A DNA stretch of 64,000 nt, taken from positions 1 through 64,000 of the forward strand of contig NZ_JACJUO010000001.1 of NCBI RefSeq assembly GCF_014397025.1. The letters are read 5' to 3'. The notes under the pieces were generated by a model, which saw only the letters and a list, made by a program, of their open reading frames with translations, had not been told where the DNA came from and did no database searches. The DNA is from Ochrobactrum sp. Marseille-Q0166 (GTDB taxonomy: Bacteria; Pseudomonadota; Alphaproteobacteria; Rhizobiales; Rhizobiaceae). This document shows, one piece after another, positions 37,723 through 46,490 of the stretch. A program made the translations under genes and the position numbers. Every line of letters starts with the position of its first letter. Position 1 is the first letter of the stretch.

Positions 37723-38070
37723 TTAAATCGAACATATCCTGGAGCGGGTGAGAAAGCGCTTTTCGCGGCCATTATCGAGCGAGAACATACCGCCGCGCCC
37801 CGGCACGACATCAATGATCAGTTCAGTATGCTTCCAGGCCTCATATTGAGAACCGCTGATGTAGAACGGTGCGCCGCCGATTTCACCCAGCTTTACATCC
37901 GCATCAGACAGCAGCAGGTCGCCCTGCGGATAGCACATGGGTGATGAACCATCGCAGCAGCCGCCAGACTGGTGAAACATGATCGGGCCGTATTCAGCCT
38001 GCAATTCAGCGATCAGCTCCAAGGCGGCATCAGTTGCCGTGACCTGCTCTTGTTGCGCGACTTGCGGCAT
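37723..38070 (-). CDS. DUF779 domain protein
   Basis: 115 residues from ATG 38070, behind GGGAGGAG. Family features are MFHQSGGCCDGSSPMCYPQGDLLL near 29-52, with a vicinal cysteine pair, YISGSQYEAWKHTELIIDVVPGRGGMFSLD, and LTRSRIC at the end. The family usually sits beside aldehyde dehydrogenase genes, as it does here, but its biochemical role is not known. The cysteines suggest metal or redox chemistry. Confidence 0.9.
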   Translation of the reverse strand: MPQVAQQEQVTATDAALELIAELQAEYGPIMFHQSGGCCDGSSPMCYPQGDLLLSDADVKLGEIGGAPFYISGSQYEAWKHTELIIDVVPGRGGMFSLDNGREKRFLTRSRICSI

Positions 38071-38134
38071 GGTTTCTCCTCCCATGGCAACAGCCGCCGC
38101 ATCACTACGGCGACTTTAATTCTTTGTATATGCG

Positions 38135-38173
38135 CATGTCTCCCAAAACGTGTTCCCACTTTTGGGAGACATG
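38135..38173. repeat. Long intergenic hairpin between adh and DUF779 genes
   Basis: CATGTCTCCCAAAA (38135-38148) and TTTTGGGAGACATG (38160-38173) are perfect 14-base arms with an 11-base loop. The layout resembles the CCGAAAA/TTTTCGG repeat hairpins elsewhere in the window. It may also terminate adh transcripts. Confidence 0.65.
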
Positions 38174-38189
38174 TTTTATTATCGCAGCA

Positions 38190-39224
38190 TTACTGCGTCA
38201 GGTCCATCACGACGCGGCCTTCGATCTGGCCCGCGCGCATTTCATCAAAGATCGAATTGATATTGTCGATCTTGTCGGTGCGGATCGTTGCCTTGACCTT
38301 GCCGTCGGCTGCGAAGTCCAGCGATTCCTGCAAATCAAGACGCGTGCCGACGATGGAACCGCGCACTGTGACGCCGTTCAGCACCATATTGAAGATCGAC
38401 AGCGGAAATTCGCCAGCAGGCAGACCATTGAGCGCAATCGTACCGCCGCGTGCCGCCATACCGATCGCCTGTTCAAAAGCCTTTGGTGAAACAGCCGTGA
38501 CAAGCACGCCCTGCGCGCCGCCATCGGTTTCCTTCTTGATATAGGCTGCCGGATCATTATGCGTCTTGGCATTGACCGTAACTGTCGCACCAAGCTTGCG
38601 GGCGAGATCGAGTTTCTTGTCATCAATATCGACGGCAGCCACATTGAGGCCCATGGCCTTGGCATATTGCACCGCCATATGGCCAAGACCGCCAATACCG
38701 GAAATGACAACCCAATCGCCCGGCTTGGTATCTGTGACTTTGAGGCCCTTATAAACCGTCACACCTGCGCAAAGGATCGGTGCAATTTCGTTGAACTCAA
38801 CATTTTTCGGAAGATGACCGACGAAATTCGGATCGGCGACAACATAATCTGCAAAGCCACCATTTACAGAATAGCCCGTATTAAGCTGCTCTTCGCAAAG
38901 CGTTTCCCAGCCGCCAAGGCAATGCACGCAATGACCACAAGCTGTGTAGAGCCATGGAATGCCGACGCGATCGCCTTCCTTCACATGCTTTACGCCTTTA
39001 CCAACCGCAGACACAAAGCCAACGCCTTCATGACCCGGAATAAAAGGCGGGTTTGGCTTTACCGGCCAGTCGCCTTCGGCAGCATGAAGATCAGTATGGC
39101 AGACACCGGACGCGTGAATTGCCACCTGAATCTGGCCATCGCCCGGAACCGGAATCGGCACTTCATCAATGGTCAGTGGCTTGCCGAATTCGCGAACCAC
39201 GGCAGCTTTCATTGTCTTAGCCAT
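38190..39224 (-). CDS. adhP: Zinc-dependent alcohol dehydrogenase (AdhP type)
   Basis: 344 residues from ATG 39224, with AGAAGGA upstream. Catalytic zinc ligands appear in [14 protein letters not shown] and PGHEGVG; the structural zinc site is [15 protein letters not shown] near 96-110; the NAD motif is [19 protein letters not shown] near 170-188. It interconverts ethanol-type alcohols and aldehydes. It sits between an aldehyde dehydrogenase gene and DUF779, consistent with oxidation of an alcohol to the acid. Confidence 0.94.
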   Translation of the reverse strand: MAKTMKAAVVREFGKPLTIDEVPIPVPGDGQIQVAIHASGVCHTDLHAAEGDWPVKPNPPFIPGHEGVGFVSAVGKGVKHVKEGDRVGIPWLYTACGHCVHCLGGWETLCEEQLNTGYSVNGGFADYVVADPNFVGHLPKNVEFNEIAPILCAGVTVYKGLKVTDTKPGDWVVISGIGGLGHMAVQYAKAMGLNVAAVDIDDKKLDLARKLGATVTVNAKTHNDPAAYIKKETDGGAQGVLVTAVSPKAFEQAIGMAARGGTIALNGLPAGEFPLSIFNMVLNGVTVRGSIVGTRLDLQESLDFAADGKVKATIRTDKIDNINSIFDEMRAGQIEGRVVMDLTQ

Positions 39225-39253
39225 TACGAAAACATCCTTCTGTTTGTCGCGCG

Positions 39254-39292
39254 CAGTTACCGAAAATCGTTTTGTAGTTTTCGGATGCGCTG
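39254..39292. repeat. Short palindromic repeat upstream of adhP
   Basis: ACCGAAAATC, a TTTTG core and GTTTTCGGAT match the second hairpin type found at 53265-53287 and 57461-57485, ending in GATGCGCT. Confidence 0.55.
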
Positions 39293-39449
39293 TCATGGGT
39301 CGGATTGGCAAGCATAACGTCCTGCCGACCCGACCCTTTCCTGGGAGGAAACAGGGCGGGAAAGCGGCCTCATCCAGATCAAATCTGAAGCCGCCGTGGA
39401 AAGTGAACTAGCGGCCCGAAGCTCGAGGGCAACAGGCCGCTTTCTCTTT

Positions 39450-40967
39450 TTAGAAGAAGCCAAGCTTCTTCGGGCTGTAGCTGACCAGCATATTCTTTGT
39501 CTGCTGGTAATGGTCGAGCATCTTGAGGTGGTTTTCGCGACCGATACCCGACTGCTTGTAACCGCCGAATGCCGCATGGGCCGGATAGGCGTGATAGCAG
39601 TTGGTCCAGACGCGACCAGCCTGAATGGCACGACCAAAGCGATAGGCGCGTGTTCCGTCACGCGTCCAGACGCCCGCACCAAGACCGTAAAGCGTATCAT
39701 TGGCAATCGCGAGCGCTTCGGCATCATCTTTAAAGGTAGTGACCGACACAACAGGACCGAAGATTTCCTCCTGGAAAATCCGCATCTTGTTGGTCCCCTT
39801 GAACACGGTAGGCTTGACGTAATAGCCACCGGCAAGATCCCCTGCCAGTTCGTTGCGTGCCCCGCCTGTGAGAACTTCTGCACCTTCCTGCTTGCCGATA
39901 TCGATATAGCTCAAGATTTTTTCGAGCTGTTCGCCGGAAGCCTGCGCACCAACCATTGTCGACGGATCAAGCGGGTCACCCTGAATGATCGCTTCAACCC
40001 GTTTCAAGGCACGCTCCATGAACTTGTCATAGATCTTTTCATGGATCAGTGCGCGGCTCGGACAAGTACAAACTTCACCCTGATTGAACGCAAACATGAC
40101 AAAGCCCTCGATGGCCTTGTCAAAATAGTCGTCATCGTGGTCAGCAACGTCGGAGAAAAAGATATTTGGCGATTTGCCGCCCAGTTCCAGCGTGACCGGA
40201 ATAAGGTTCTGGCTGGCATATTGCATGATGAGACGACCGGTCGTCGTTTCACCGGTAAAGGCGATCTTGGCAATGCGCGGGCTTGATGCCAGCGGCTTGC
40301 CAGCTTCGAGACCAAAGCCGTTGACCACGTTCAAAACGCCTGCAGGCAGAAGATCGCCAATGACTTCCATCAGAACGAGGATGGAAGCAGGTGTCTGTTC
40401 AGCAGGCTTCAGCACCACACAGTTACCCGCCGCAAGGGCTGGTGCAAGCTTCCACACCGCCATCAGCAGCGGAAAATTCCATGGAATAATCTGACCAACC
40501 ACGCCGAGCGGCTCGTGGAAATGATAGGCAACGGTATCGTGATCGATTTCAGAAATGCCGCCTTCCTGCGCACGGATTGCGCCAGCAAAATAGCGGAAAT
40601 GGTCGATTGCCAGCGGCAGGTCGGCATTGGTGGTTTCGCGGATCGGCTTGCCATTGTCCCATGTTTCTGCCGCCGCAAGCTTTGGCAAGTTTGCTTCGAT
40701 CCGATCTGCGATCTTGTTGAGGATTACAGCGCGTTCAGCCGGGCTGGTCTTGCCCCAGGCCTCTTTCGCAGCATGAGCCGCGTCAAGCGCTGCATCGACA
40801 TCCGCTGCATCGGAACGGGCGACCTCGCAGAGCACCTGACCATTGACCGGCGATGTGTTTTCGAAATAGCGGCCCGACTTGGGTTCCACCCATTTGCCGC
40901 CGATAAAATTGCCATAACGTTTGGCAAACTCCGGCTTGGCGGAGCGATGAAATTCAACCTTGTTCAT
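39450..40967 (-). CDS. NAD-dependent aldehyde dehydrogenase
   Basis: 505 residues from ATG 40967, behind a strong GGGAGGAAT site. Motifs are [32 protein letters not shown] near 155-186, [14 protein letters not shown] near 256, and the catalytic cysteine in [12 protein letters not shown] near 300. It is of the AcoD/ExaC type that oxidises acetaldehyde and other aldehydes to acids. A perfect TGTGTCTCA palindrome lies upstream, and the GAF/Fis activator gene follows on the same strand beyond it. Confidence 0.95.
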   Translation of the reverse strand: MNKVEFHRSAKPEFAKRYGNFIGGKWVEPKSGRYFENTSPVNGQVLCEVARSDAADVDAALDAAHAAKEAWGKTSPAERAVILNKIADRIEANLPKLAAAETWDNGKPIRETTNADLPLAIDHFRYFAGAIRAQEGGISEIDHDTVAYHFHEPLGVVGQIIPWNFPLLMAVWKLAPALAAGNCVVLKPAEQTPASILVLMEVIGDLLPAGVLNVVNGFGLEAGKPLASSPRIAKIAFTGETTTGRLIMQYASQNLIPVTLELGGKSPNIFFSDVADHDDDYFDKAIEGFVMFAFNQGEVCTCPSRALIHEKIYDKFMERALKRVEAIIQGDPLDPSTMVGAQASGEQLEKILSYIDIGKQEGAEVLTGGARNELAGDLAGGYYVKPTVFKGTNKMRIFQEEIFGPVVSVTTFKDDAEALAIANDTLYGLGAGVWTRDGTRAYRFGRAIQAGRVWTNCYHAYPAHAAFGGYKQSGIGRENHLKMLDHYQQTKNMLVSYSPKKLGFF

Positions 40968-41069
40968 GGTATTCCTCCCGAAATTCAACGCCGCTCCTAC
41001 GGCGTTTCAGACACAATGTGGCGCGGCTCTTGGGAGGAGTCATCCAGCGCTCGATAATATGCTGCATCA

Positions 41070-41093
41070 ATGTGTCTCAATAATGAGACACAT
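41070..41093. promoter_or_regulatory. Perfect palindrome upstream of the aldehyde dehydrogenase gene
   Basis: Ten-base arms ATGTGTCTCA and TGAGACACAT with ATAA between lie eight bases after the stop of the GAF/Fis gene and about 100 bases before the aldehyde dehydrogenase start. This looks like a binding site for that AcoR-like activator. Confidence 0.65.
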
Positions 41094-41101
41094 TTGAAAA
41101 A

Positions 41102-42070
41102 CTAATTCGGGCGAGTGATTTTAAGGCGATTGAGCTTGCGATGAAGCGTGGCCCGGCTGATGCCGAGAAGTTTGGCAGCAGACGAAACATTGCCTTCAGC
41201 GCGTGCTATGGCGCGGAGAATGACGCTTCGTTCAGACTCTGCCATATCCTCACGCGGATCAGCATTCCAGCCAAGAAGATCAGCCGCAGGCAATGCTGTT
41301 GCAAGGGAATCATCGGTCAGATCAAGAGAGAGACGAGCCGCGCGGGTCGCGCCGATCACAAGATCATCCTTATCAACCGCAATCAGTGCACCGCCGGTGC
41401 GATCAGCACTTGGGGCCAGCACGATGCGCGCATCGGGAAATGCCTGCCGAAAATTTTCAGCCTCAATCCGCCGTGCGGCGTCAATGACAGCAACCGAAAT
41501 CAATTGCACGAATGCTTCCGTGAGATCACTGCGGCAGGATGAAACATCAAGCGCCGCCATCAGTCTTCCCTGATGGTCATGAATGGGCGCGACGGTGCAG
41601 GAAAGCCCGATATTGCGTGTGTGAAAATGCTGGTCACGATGGATGGTCAGAGCACGCTGTTCGGCAAGGCAGGTGCCGATACCATTGGTGCCTTCGACCG
41701 CTTCGCTCCAGACGGCACCCGTCCACAATCCCCAGTCGTAGAATGTATCGTCATCGCCGGCAGCACCGCGACGCTCAACAGGCACGCCATCACTGTCTGC
41801 CAGAAGTACGCAACATCCGACGCCACCCACCGCCATATAAAGCCGGTCCATGCTGGCTTGAGCAATGCTGATGACACGTTCCATGCGCTGACGTGCCGTG
41901 CGTAACTCATGATCAGAAAGCGTTTGAACAGACCCCACTTCTGCAGGATCAAGCCCATAGAGGCGGGAAGACCGTCGCCACGAGGCAACCAGCGCCGAAC
42001 GCGCTGCGCCGCCTGTATCTATCGCAGATTGAATACGCTCGGCATGAATTCTGTCCTGCGGCACGCCCAT
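41102..42070 (-). CDS. AcoR-like GAF/Fis-type regulator lacking an AAA+ domain
   Basis: 322 residues behind GGGAGGAAAAC. The GAF sensor region spans roughly 60-200 (LLADSDGVPVERRG, WSEAVEGTNGIGTCLAEQRALTIHRDQHF). The Fis-type helix-turn-helix is at the C-terminus (AEGNVSSAAKLLGISRATLHRKLNRLK). The sigma-54 AAA+ module that normally lies between is absent, so it cannot remodel sigma-54 polymerase. It probably acts by simple DNA binding at the palindrome next to it. It is upstream of the aldehyde dehydrogenase gene on the same strand. Confidence 0.88.
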   Translation of the reverse strand: MGVPQDRIHAERIQSAIDTGGAARSALVASWRRSSRLYGLDPAEVGSVQTLSDHELRTARQRMERVISIAQASMDRLYMAVGGVGCCVLLADSDGVPVERRGAAGDDDTFYDWGLWTGAVWSEAVEGTNGIGTCLAEQRALTIHRDQHFHTRNIGLSCTVAPIHDHQGRLMAALDVSSCRSDLTEAFVQLISVAVIDAARRIEAENFRQAFPDARIVLAPSADRTGGALIAVDKDDLVIGATRAARLSLDLTDDSLATALPAADLLGWNADPREDMAESERSVILRAIARAEGNVSSAAKLLGISRATLHRKLNRLKITRPN

Positions 42071-42102
42071 GTTTTCCTCCCAGAAAGGCTGGAAACCGCC
42101 TA

Positions 42103-42205
42103 TTAGAGCGCATTTCGAAATGATTTCATCAGATCAGCGCTCTAACTCTTTTTACTTCAAGCATAATCTTATCGATCCTCGCTTCATCCGGTCGGATTAT
42201 GCTCT
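42103..42205. repeat. Mosaic palindromic repeat
   Basis: TTAGAGCGC (42103-42111) / GCGCTCTAA (42137-42145) form the first hairpin. GCATAATC (42161-42168) / GATTATGC (42194-42201) form the second. The first module is shared with 53200-53237. Confidence 0.75.
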
Positions 42206-42248
42206 GGTCGGATAATGACTTTTTATAAGACAGGTTGCAAGCGAAGCG

Positions 42249-43760
42249 TTACAAGACCCCGGCAGGTTCGACCAAAGTCTCAAGCGCTGCCACTTCCATT
42301 GCATTCATGCGAAGGCCAAGCTTGGTACGGCGCCAGAGAATATCTTCTGCCGTATGTGCCCATTCATACTCCATGAGATAACGCACTTCAGCCTCGTAAA
42401 GATCGGCACCCAGATGCTGTCCAAGCTCTTCCAAGGATTGTGATTTACCAAGCAACACGCGTGCGCGTGTTCCATAGAGTTTGAAAAGGCGGCGGGCATG
42501 GATGGGTGACAAGAATGGATAATCTGCTTTCAGCTTTTCCAGTTCCCGCTCGAAAGCCGTTGCCTCAAAATCACCACCCGGCAGAGACGCAGCATGTGTC
42601 CACGGCGCACCTTTCTTGCCAAGATAGTGCTCGATCTTTTCCAGCATATGCTCTGCCAGCCTGCGTGCGGTGGTCAGCTTGCCGCCGAACACATTGATGA
42701 GCGGTGCAGCGCCCTGCGGCGCATCATCCTTCAACACGTAATCGCGGGTTGCTTCCTGTGCCTTGCTTGCCCCATCATCATAAAGCGGACGCACGCCCGA
42801 ATAGGTCCAGACAATATCCTCTCTGCGGACCGGTTCGCGGAAATACTCGCTCGCCGCAGCGCAGAGATATTCGGTTTCCTCGTCGCTGATCGCAACTTTC
42901 GCCGGATCGCCTTTGTAATCCTGATCTGTGGTGCCGATCAGCGTGAAATCATCTTCATAAGGAATGGCGAAGATAATGCGGCCGTCATTGTTCTGGAAGA
43001 AATAGGAACGCGGATCGGAGAACTTTTTGCGCACCACGATGTGGCTGCCCTGCACCAGACGCACATTGTGCAGCTGCCGATCACCTTCGAAACCTTCCAG
43101 CACCTTATCAGCCCAGGGACCGGCTGCATTGACCAACAGACGCGAACGAAATTCTTCGCGCGATCCTGTATCAATGTTTTCGAGCGTTACCGTCCATGCT
43201 TCATGATCACGGCGGGCGGAGACAACTTTGGTCCGCGTACGGATCATCGCACCACGATCCGCCGCATCGCGTGCCGTCAACGCTGTAAAGCGCGCATCAT
43301 CCACCCAGCAATCCGAATATTCGAAAGCCTTGGTGAAAAGCGGCTTCAGCGGTGCACTCGAAGGATCTGTGCGCATATCAAGCGTGCGCGTGGCTGGCAG
43401 TTTCTTGCGGCCTCCGAGATGATCGTAAAGGAACAGGCCAAGGCGCAAAAGCCAGGCCGGACGAACACCGCCCTTGTGATAAGGCAACACAAAACGCATC
43501 GGGTGGATCAAATGCGGTGCATTGGCCCAGAGCACTTCACGCTCCATCAGCGCTTCGCGCACCAAGCGGAACTCATAATGCTCCAGATAGCGCAGGCCAC
43601 CATGAATGAGTTTGGTGGCACGCGACGAGGTACCACTGGCAAGATCGTTCATCTCGGCAAGACCGACAGAAAAGCCGCGACCAACCGCGTCGCGTGCAAT
43701 GCCGCAGCCATTAATGCCGCCACCGATTACGAAAATGTCGAATATTTTATGCTGCGCCAT
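42249..43760 (-). CDS. glpD: Aerobic glycerol-3-phosphate dehydrogenase
   Basis: 503 residues. The FAD motif FVIGGGINGCGIARDAVGRG is at 11-30, followed by DLASGTSSRATKLIHGGLRYLE near 40-61, and GGKLTTARRLAEHMLEKIE near 355. It oxidises glycerol-3-phosphate to dihydroxyacetone phosphate at the inner membrane, reducing quinone. It follows glpR on the same strand, and three ACGAAA repeats lie before it. No glpF or glpK is present in the window. Confidence 0.95.
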   Translation of the reverse strand: MAQHKIFDIFVIGGGINGCGIARDAVGRGFSVGLAEMNDLASGTSSRATKLIHGGLRYLEHYEFRLVREALMEREVLWANAPHLIHPMRFVLPYHKGGVRPAWLLRLGLFLYDHLGGRKKLPATRTLDMRTDPSSAPLKPLFTKAFEYSDCWVDDARFTALTARDAADRGAMIRTRTKVVSARRDHEAWTVTLENIDTGSREEFRSRLLVNAAGPWADKVLEGFEGDRQLHNVRLVQGSHIVVRKKFSDPRSYFFQNNDGRIIFAIPYEDDFTLIGTTDQDYKGDPAKVAISDEETEYLCAAASEYFREPVRREDIVWTYSGVRPLYDDGASKAQEATRDYVLKDDAPQGAAPLINVFGGKLTTARRLAEHMLEKIEHYLGKKGAPWTHAASLPGGDFEATAFERELEKLKADYPFLSPIHARRLFKLYGTRARVLLGKSQSLEELGQHLGADLYEAEVRYLMEYEWAHTAEDILWRRTKLGLRMNAMEVAALETLVEPAGVL

Positions 43761-43813
43761 GGTGAACCCTGAAGATCGTCTCCAACCACCAAAACGAATA
43801 TAATTTATTTAAT

Positions 43814-43841
43814 ACGAAAGCAAAACGAAAATGAAACGAAA
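43814..43841. promoter_or_regulatory. Candidate GlpR operator: three ACGAAA repeats
   Basis: ACGAAA occurs at 43814, 43825 and 43836, exactly 11 bases apart, in the 81-base gap between glpR and glpD. One helical turn per repeat suggests GlpR bound on one face of the DNA. Confidence 0.6.
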
Positions 43842-44633
43842 CTACGATTCTTTCTCTTTGGCATTCCGTTCAGGAACAGTTTCAATCAGCGCAACTTCAT
43901 TTTTGTGGCATAAATCGCGCAGTTGCTGCGATGGACAGCGATCTGTGATGAAGGTGTTCACCTGAGATATATGGCCAAGACGCACAGGAGCGGTGCGTTC
44001 CAGCTTGGTCGAGTCGCTCACCAGAATAACGTGGCGCGCATTGGTGATGATTGCCTGTGCAACCTTCACTTCGCGGAAATCGAAGTCGAGCAGAGCACCA
44101 TCTTCATCCATTGCGGATGCACCAATGATTGCATAATCGACCTTGAACTGCCGGATAAAATCTACGGCTGCCTCACCCACAATACCGCCATCAGATGCAC
44201 GCACGACACCGCCAGCAATGATGACTTCAATCTCGGGATAGACACGCAGTGTATTGGCTACATTGATATTGTTGGTGATGACCATCAGATTGTTATGGTC
44301 GATGAGGGCGTGACTAACGGCTTCGGTCGTCGTGCCGATATTGATGAACAGCGATGCACCGTCGGGGATGATTTCAGCCGCAGCACGTCCGATCAGTTCC
44401 TTCTCATGCGCAGCAATCCGTCGGCGCGCCTCATATTCCATATTCTCGACACCAGACGGATAGAGCGCCCCGCCATGGATGCGGCGCAACAAGCGCGCCT
44501 TGCATAGGTCGTTGAGATCCTTGCGCACCGTCTGCGGCGTTACATCGAAAGCGATCGCAAGATCATCCACCAGAACCTGCCCCTGTCTGCGGGCGATATC
44601 CAGAATTGCATTGTGACGTGGGGTAAGCTGCAT
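43842..44633 (-). CDS. glpR: DeoR-family repressor, probable GlpR
   Basis: 263 residues. The DeoR helix-turn-helix (RHNAILDIARRQGQVLVDDLA through VTPQTVRKDLNDLCKARLLRRIHGGA) covers 5-60. The sugar-phosphate pocket includes SLFINIGTTTEAVSHAL near 96-112 and VVRASDGGIVGEAA. With glpD next on the same strand, glycerol-3-phosphate is the likely inducer. Confidence 0.88.
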   Translation of the reverse strand: MQLTPRHNAILDIARRQGQVLVDDLAIAFDVTPQTVRKDLNDLCKARLLRRIHGGALYPSGVENMEYEARRRIAAHEKELIGRAAAEIIPDGASLFINIGTTTEAVSHALIDHNNLMVITNNINVANTLRVYPEIEVIIAGGVVRASDGGIVGEAAVDFIRQFKVDYAIIGASAMDEDGALLDFDFREVKVAQAIITNARHVILVSDSTKLERTAPVRLGHISQVNTFITDRCPSQQLRDLCHKNEVALIETVPERNAKEKES

Positions 44634-45000
44634 TGTGTTCCCGGCAATAGTATTATTCTAATAACAATTTCGTAATTTCTCTGTTTTGCAAGAGAAAGCA
44701 ACCACTTGATGACAAAACAGGCAGAGGCTGCCTCTTTTGCCACCCGAAAAATCAGCCGATATTATTCGAACGCATTTCCCTTTGTCGTCCATTCATAAAC
44801 TTTCGCTTACGTCTCGATCAAAGGTAAATATTCTTCATACATAAGATGGATGATAGTCACAAATCCAGATTAACAATAATAAACCGGATAAACTTAATTT
44901 AGAAAATTCAATAAAAATACAATATTCAAACTATTAAAATAAAAAATCATACTCCTCCTTGCAAATAAATAGAAAATTCAGCAAATTGAAGGGGTTTGCC
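44634..45000. other. AT-rich intergenic region, no gene seen
   Basis: This 367-base gap separates divergent glpR and the secreted-protein gene. It is very rich in A and T from 44850 to 44990. AAGGGG before 45001 is the ribosome site of the next gene. No RNA gene or clear palindrome was recognised. Confidence 0.5.
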
Positions 45001-45681
45001 ATGTCTAAACTGGGTATCGTTTGCTTATCTGGCGCCATTCTTCTTCTTGGAGGAGGCGCATTCGCTCAAACTGTCAACGTCGACAATAACACAAACTCGT
45101 CAGCACAGGCCGGAGCAACAGCGATTGCTGTCGGCGGTGGAAATACTTCGCCCAATAAGATCAAGACAACAGTCCCTGCCTTCGCACCCGGGCTTGTTGC
45201 AGCAGGTGTCCATTCCTGCGCGGGCTCAACGAGCGTTGGGGTCGGTGCCACCGGTTGGGGTTTTGGCTTCGGCAGCACTTATGAAATGCGAGAGTGCAAC
45301 AGGCGTGCTTATGCCGCAGCACTGCTCGGCATGGGACAGCGAGGAGCCGCACTTGATCTGATCTGCCTCAACAAAGAAGTTCGCTCTTCTTTGAACGCGA
45401 CCGGCGTGTTTTGTCCATCACAGGCTGTATCGTATCGTGCCGCAGCCCCGGCACGGCCGGCACGACAAACCTTGTTTATGAGTTCGGCAGAAGAGAGCCA
45501 AGCTGTTGCCACTCCAGTCGCAGCGCCACGAACAAGAGCTGCCCAAGCAGTCACGGGGCGCAACCGCACCTATTCGGCAAAAGCATTGGGGCTGAGCGCG
45601 AGTGAACTGCGCGCAAAGGGATGCACCCTGCGCAGTTCAGGCAATGGACGAGCATGGCACTGTTCTCGTCCAATCATGTGA
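45001..45681 (+). CDS. Secreted protein of unknown function with paired cysteines
   Basis: 226 residues from ATG 45001, seven bases after AAGGGG. The signal peptide ends near GAFA|QTV (residue 22). An Asn/Thr/Ser/Ala stretch (NVDNNTNSSAQAGATAIAVG) follows, then a compact region with CAG..., ECNRRAYAAALLGMGQRGAALDLICLN and FCP, whose four cysteines could form disulfides. A basic tail (TGRNRTYSAKALGLSASELRAKG) ends in two more cysteines. I do not recognise the family. It is followed by a second secreted low-complexity protein. Confidence 0.8.
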   Translation: MSKLGIVCLSGAILLLGGGAFAQTVNVDNNTNSSAQAGATAIAVGGGNTSPNKIKTTVPAFAPGLVAAGVHSCAGSTSVGVGATGWGFGFGSTYEMRECNRRAYAAALLGMGQRGAALDLICLNKEVRSSLNATGVFCPSQAVSYRAAAPARPARQTLFMSSAEESQAVATPVAAPRTRAAQAVTGRNRTYSAKALGLSASELRAKGCTLRSSGNGRAWHCSRPIM

Positions 45682-45698
45682 GTGCACAAGAAGGGAAT

Positions 45699-45729
45699 AG
45701 CACTGGCCCGCTTATCTCGGACCAGTGCT
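45699..45729 (+). terminator. Hairpin between the two secreted-protein genes
   Basis: AGCACTGG (45699-45706) and CCAGTGCT (45722-45729) form an 8-base stem 18 bases after the upstream stop. No T-run follows, so it may only slow or protect the transcript. Confidence 0.4.
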
Positions 45730-45885
45730 CCCTCAAAGATAGCGACAAATCGATCAAACATCTTGCCGATACAGCCTTTCATTCATGGCGGGTTCAGTCC
45801 CTGCAATGAGCGGCGGGGTATATCGTCGATGTACCGACACCTGCAGGTGCGCACATGCATCTGCTCAAATTGGAGGAGTCAAATC

Positions 45886-46284
45886 ATGAAAAAGATCATT
45901 TTTGCATCCATAGCACTGATTGCTGCAAGCGCCTTGCCCGCAGCCGCACAAACCATCAACTGGGGTGGCAATTATGGCGGCACGAGCGGCGCCGGCTCTG
46001 CTGTTACCGGAGGTTTCGTGTTTGGTGCAGGTTCCACTGCAGCAGGTCAGGCAGCGACAACAGGTTGGGCTACAGGAAACGGTGCTGTCGTTGGTGTCGG
46101 CGGGACCGTTGGCCCGTTCGGAGCAAGTGCCGGGATCGGCACTGGTAACTTTTCCTCGGGCGCTGCCGGTCAGTCAGCAGCTATGGCTCAATCCGGCACC
46201 GGGTTTCTCGGTGGCAGCTCGGCGGGCACAGCCTATGGCACAACGTCTGGCGGATCATCCGGCAGCATTAGCCTTCGACCCTAA
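45886..46284 (+). CDS. Small secreted Gly/Ala/Ser/Thr-rich protein
   Basis: 132 residues behind GGAGGAG. The signal peptide (MKKIIFASIALIAASALPAAA) is cleaved near residue 21. The mature part is almost wholly Gly, Ala, Ser, Thr and Val with repeated aromatic-Gly units (NWGGNYGGTSGAG, GVGGTVGPFGASAG) and no cysteine. This composition suits a surface polymer or amyloid-like fibre subunit. No family is recognised; it may act with the preceding secreted protein. Confidence 0.75.
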   Translation: MKKIIFASIALIAASALPAAAQTINWGGNYGGTSGAGSAVTGGFVFGAGSTAAGQAATTGWATGNGAVVGVGGTVGPFGASAGIGTGNFSSGAAGQSAAMAQSGTGFLGGSSAGTAYGTTSGGSSGSISLRP

Positions 46285-46402
46285 ATGGAGCTGGGGCTTA
46301 AATCTGCTGTACGAGAACAATCGCCCCCGAGGCACAACGGACGATACAGCCCTCTCTGATGATATCCGCGGGAGATTTATGCATTTTCTCCCGGCAAAGG
46401 TA

Positions 46403-46469
46403 GAATGAGAGCCTACCCTTTTGGATACCCACTCTCATTCGGTAGGGGCAGATGAAAATCTGCCCCTAC
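46403..46469. terminator. Nested palindromes between convergent genes
   Basis: GAATGAGAG (46403-46411) / CTCTCATTC (46432-46440) are directly followed by GTAGGGGCAGAT-GAAA-ATCTGCCCCTAC (46442-46469). CCTACC in the first loop could instead pair with GGTAGG of the second stem. The site separates the secreted-protein gene from the convergent LuxR gene and probably ends both transcripts. Confidence 0.6.
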
Positions 46470-46490
46470 ACATAGGGACGGGTAACAACA

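Noticed and set aside
42103..42205. Riboswitch or small RNA in the repeat upstream of the GAF/Fis gene
   Set aside because: The hairpin modules recur at unrelated genes and look like intergenic repeats, not a gene-specific leader.
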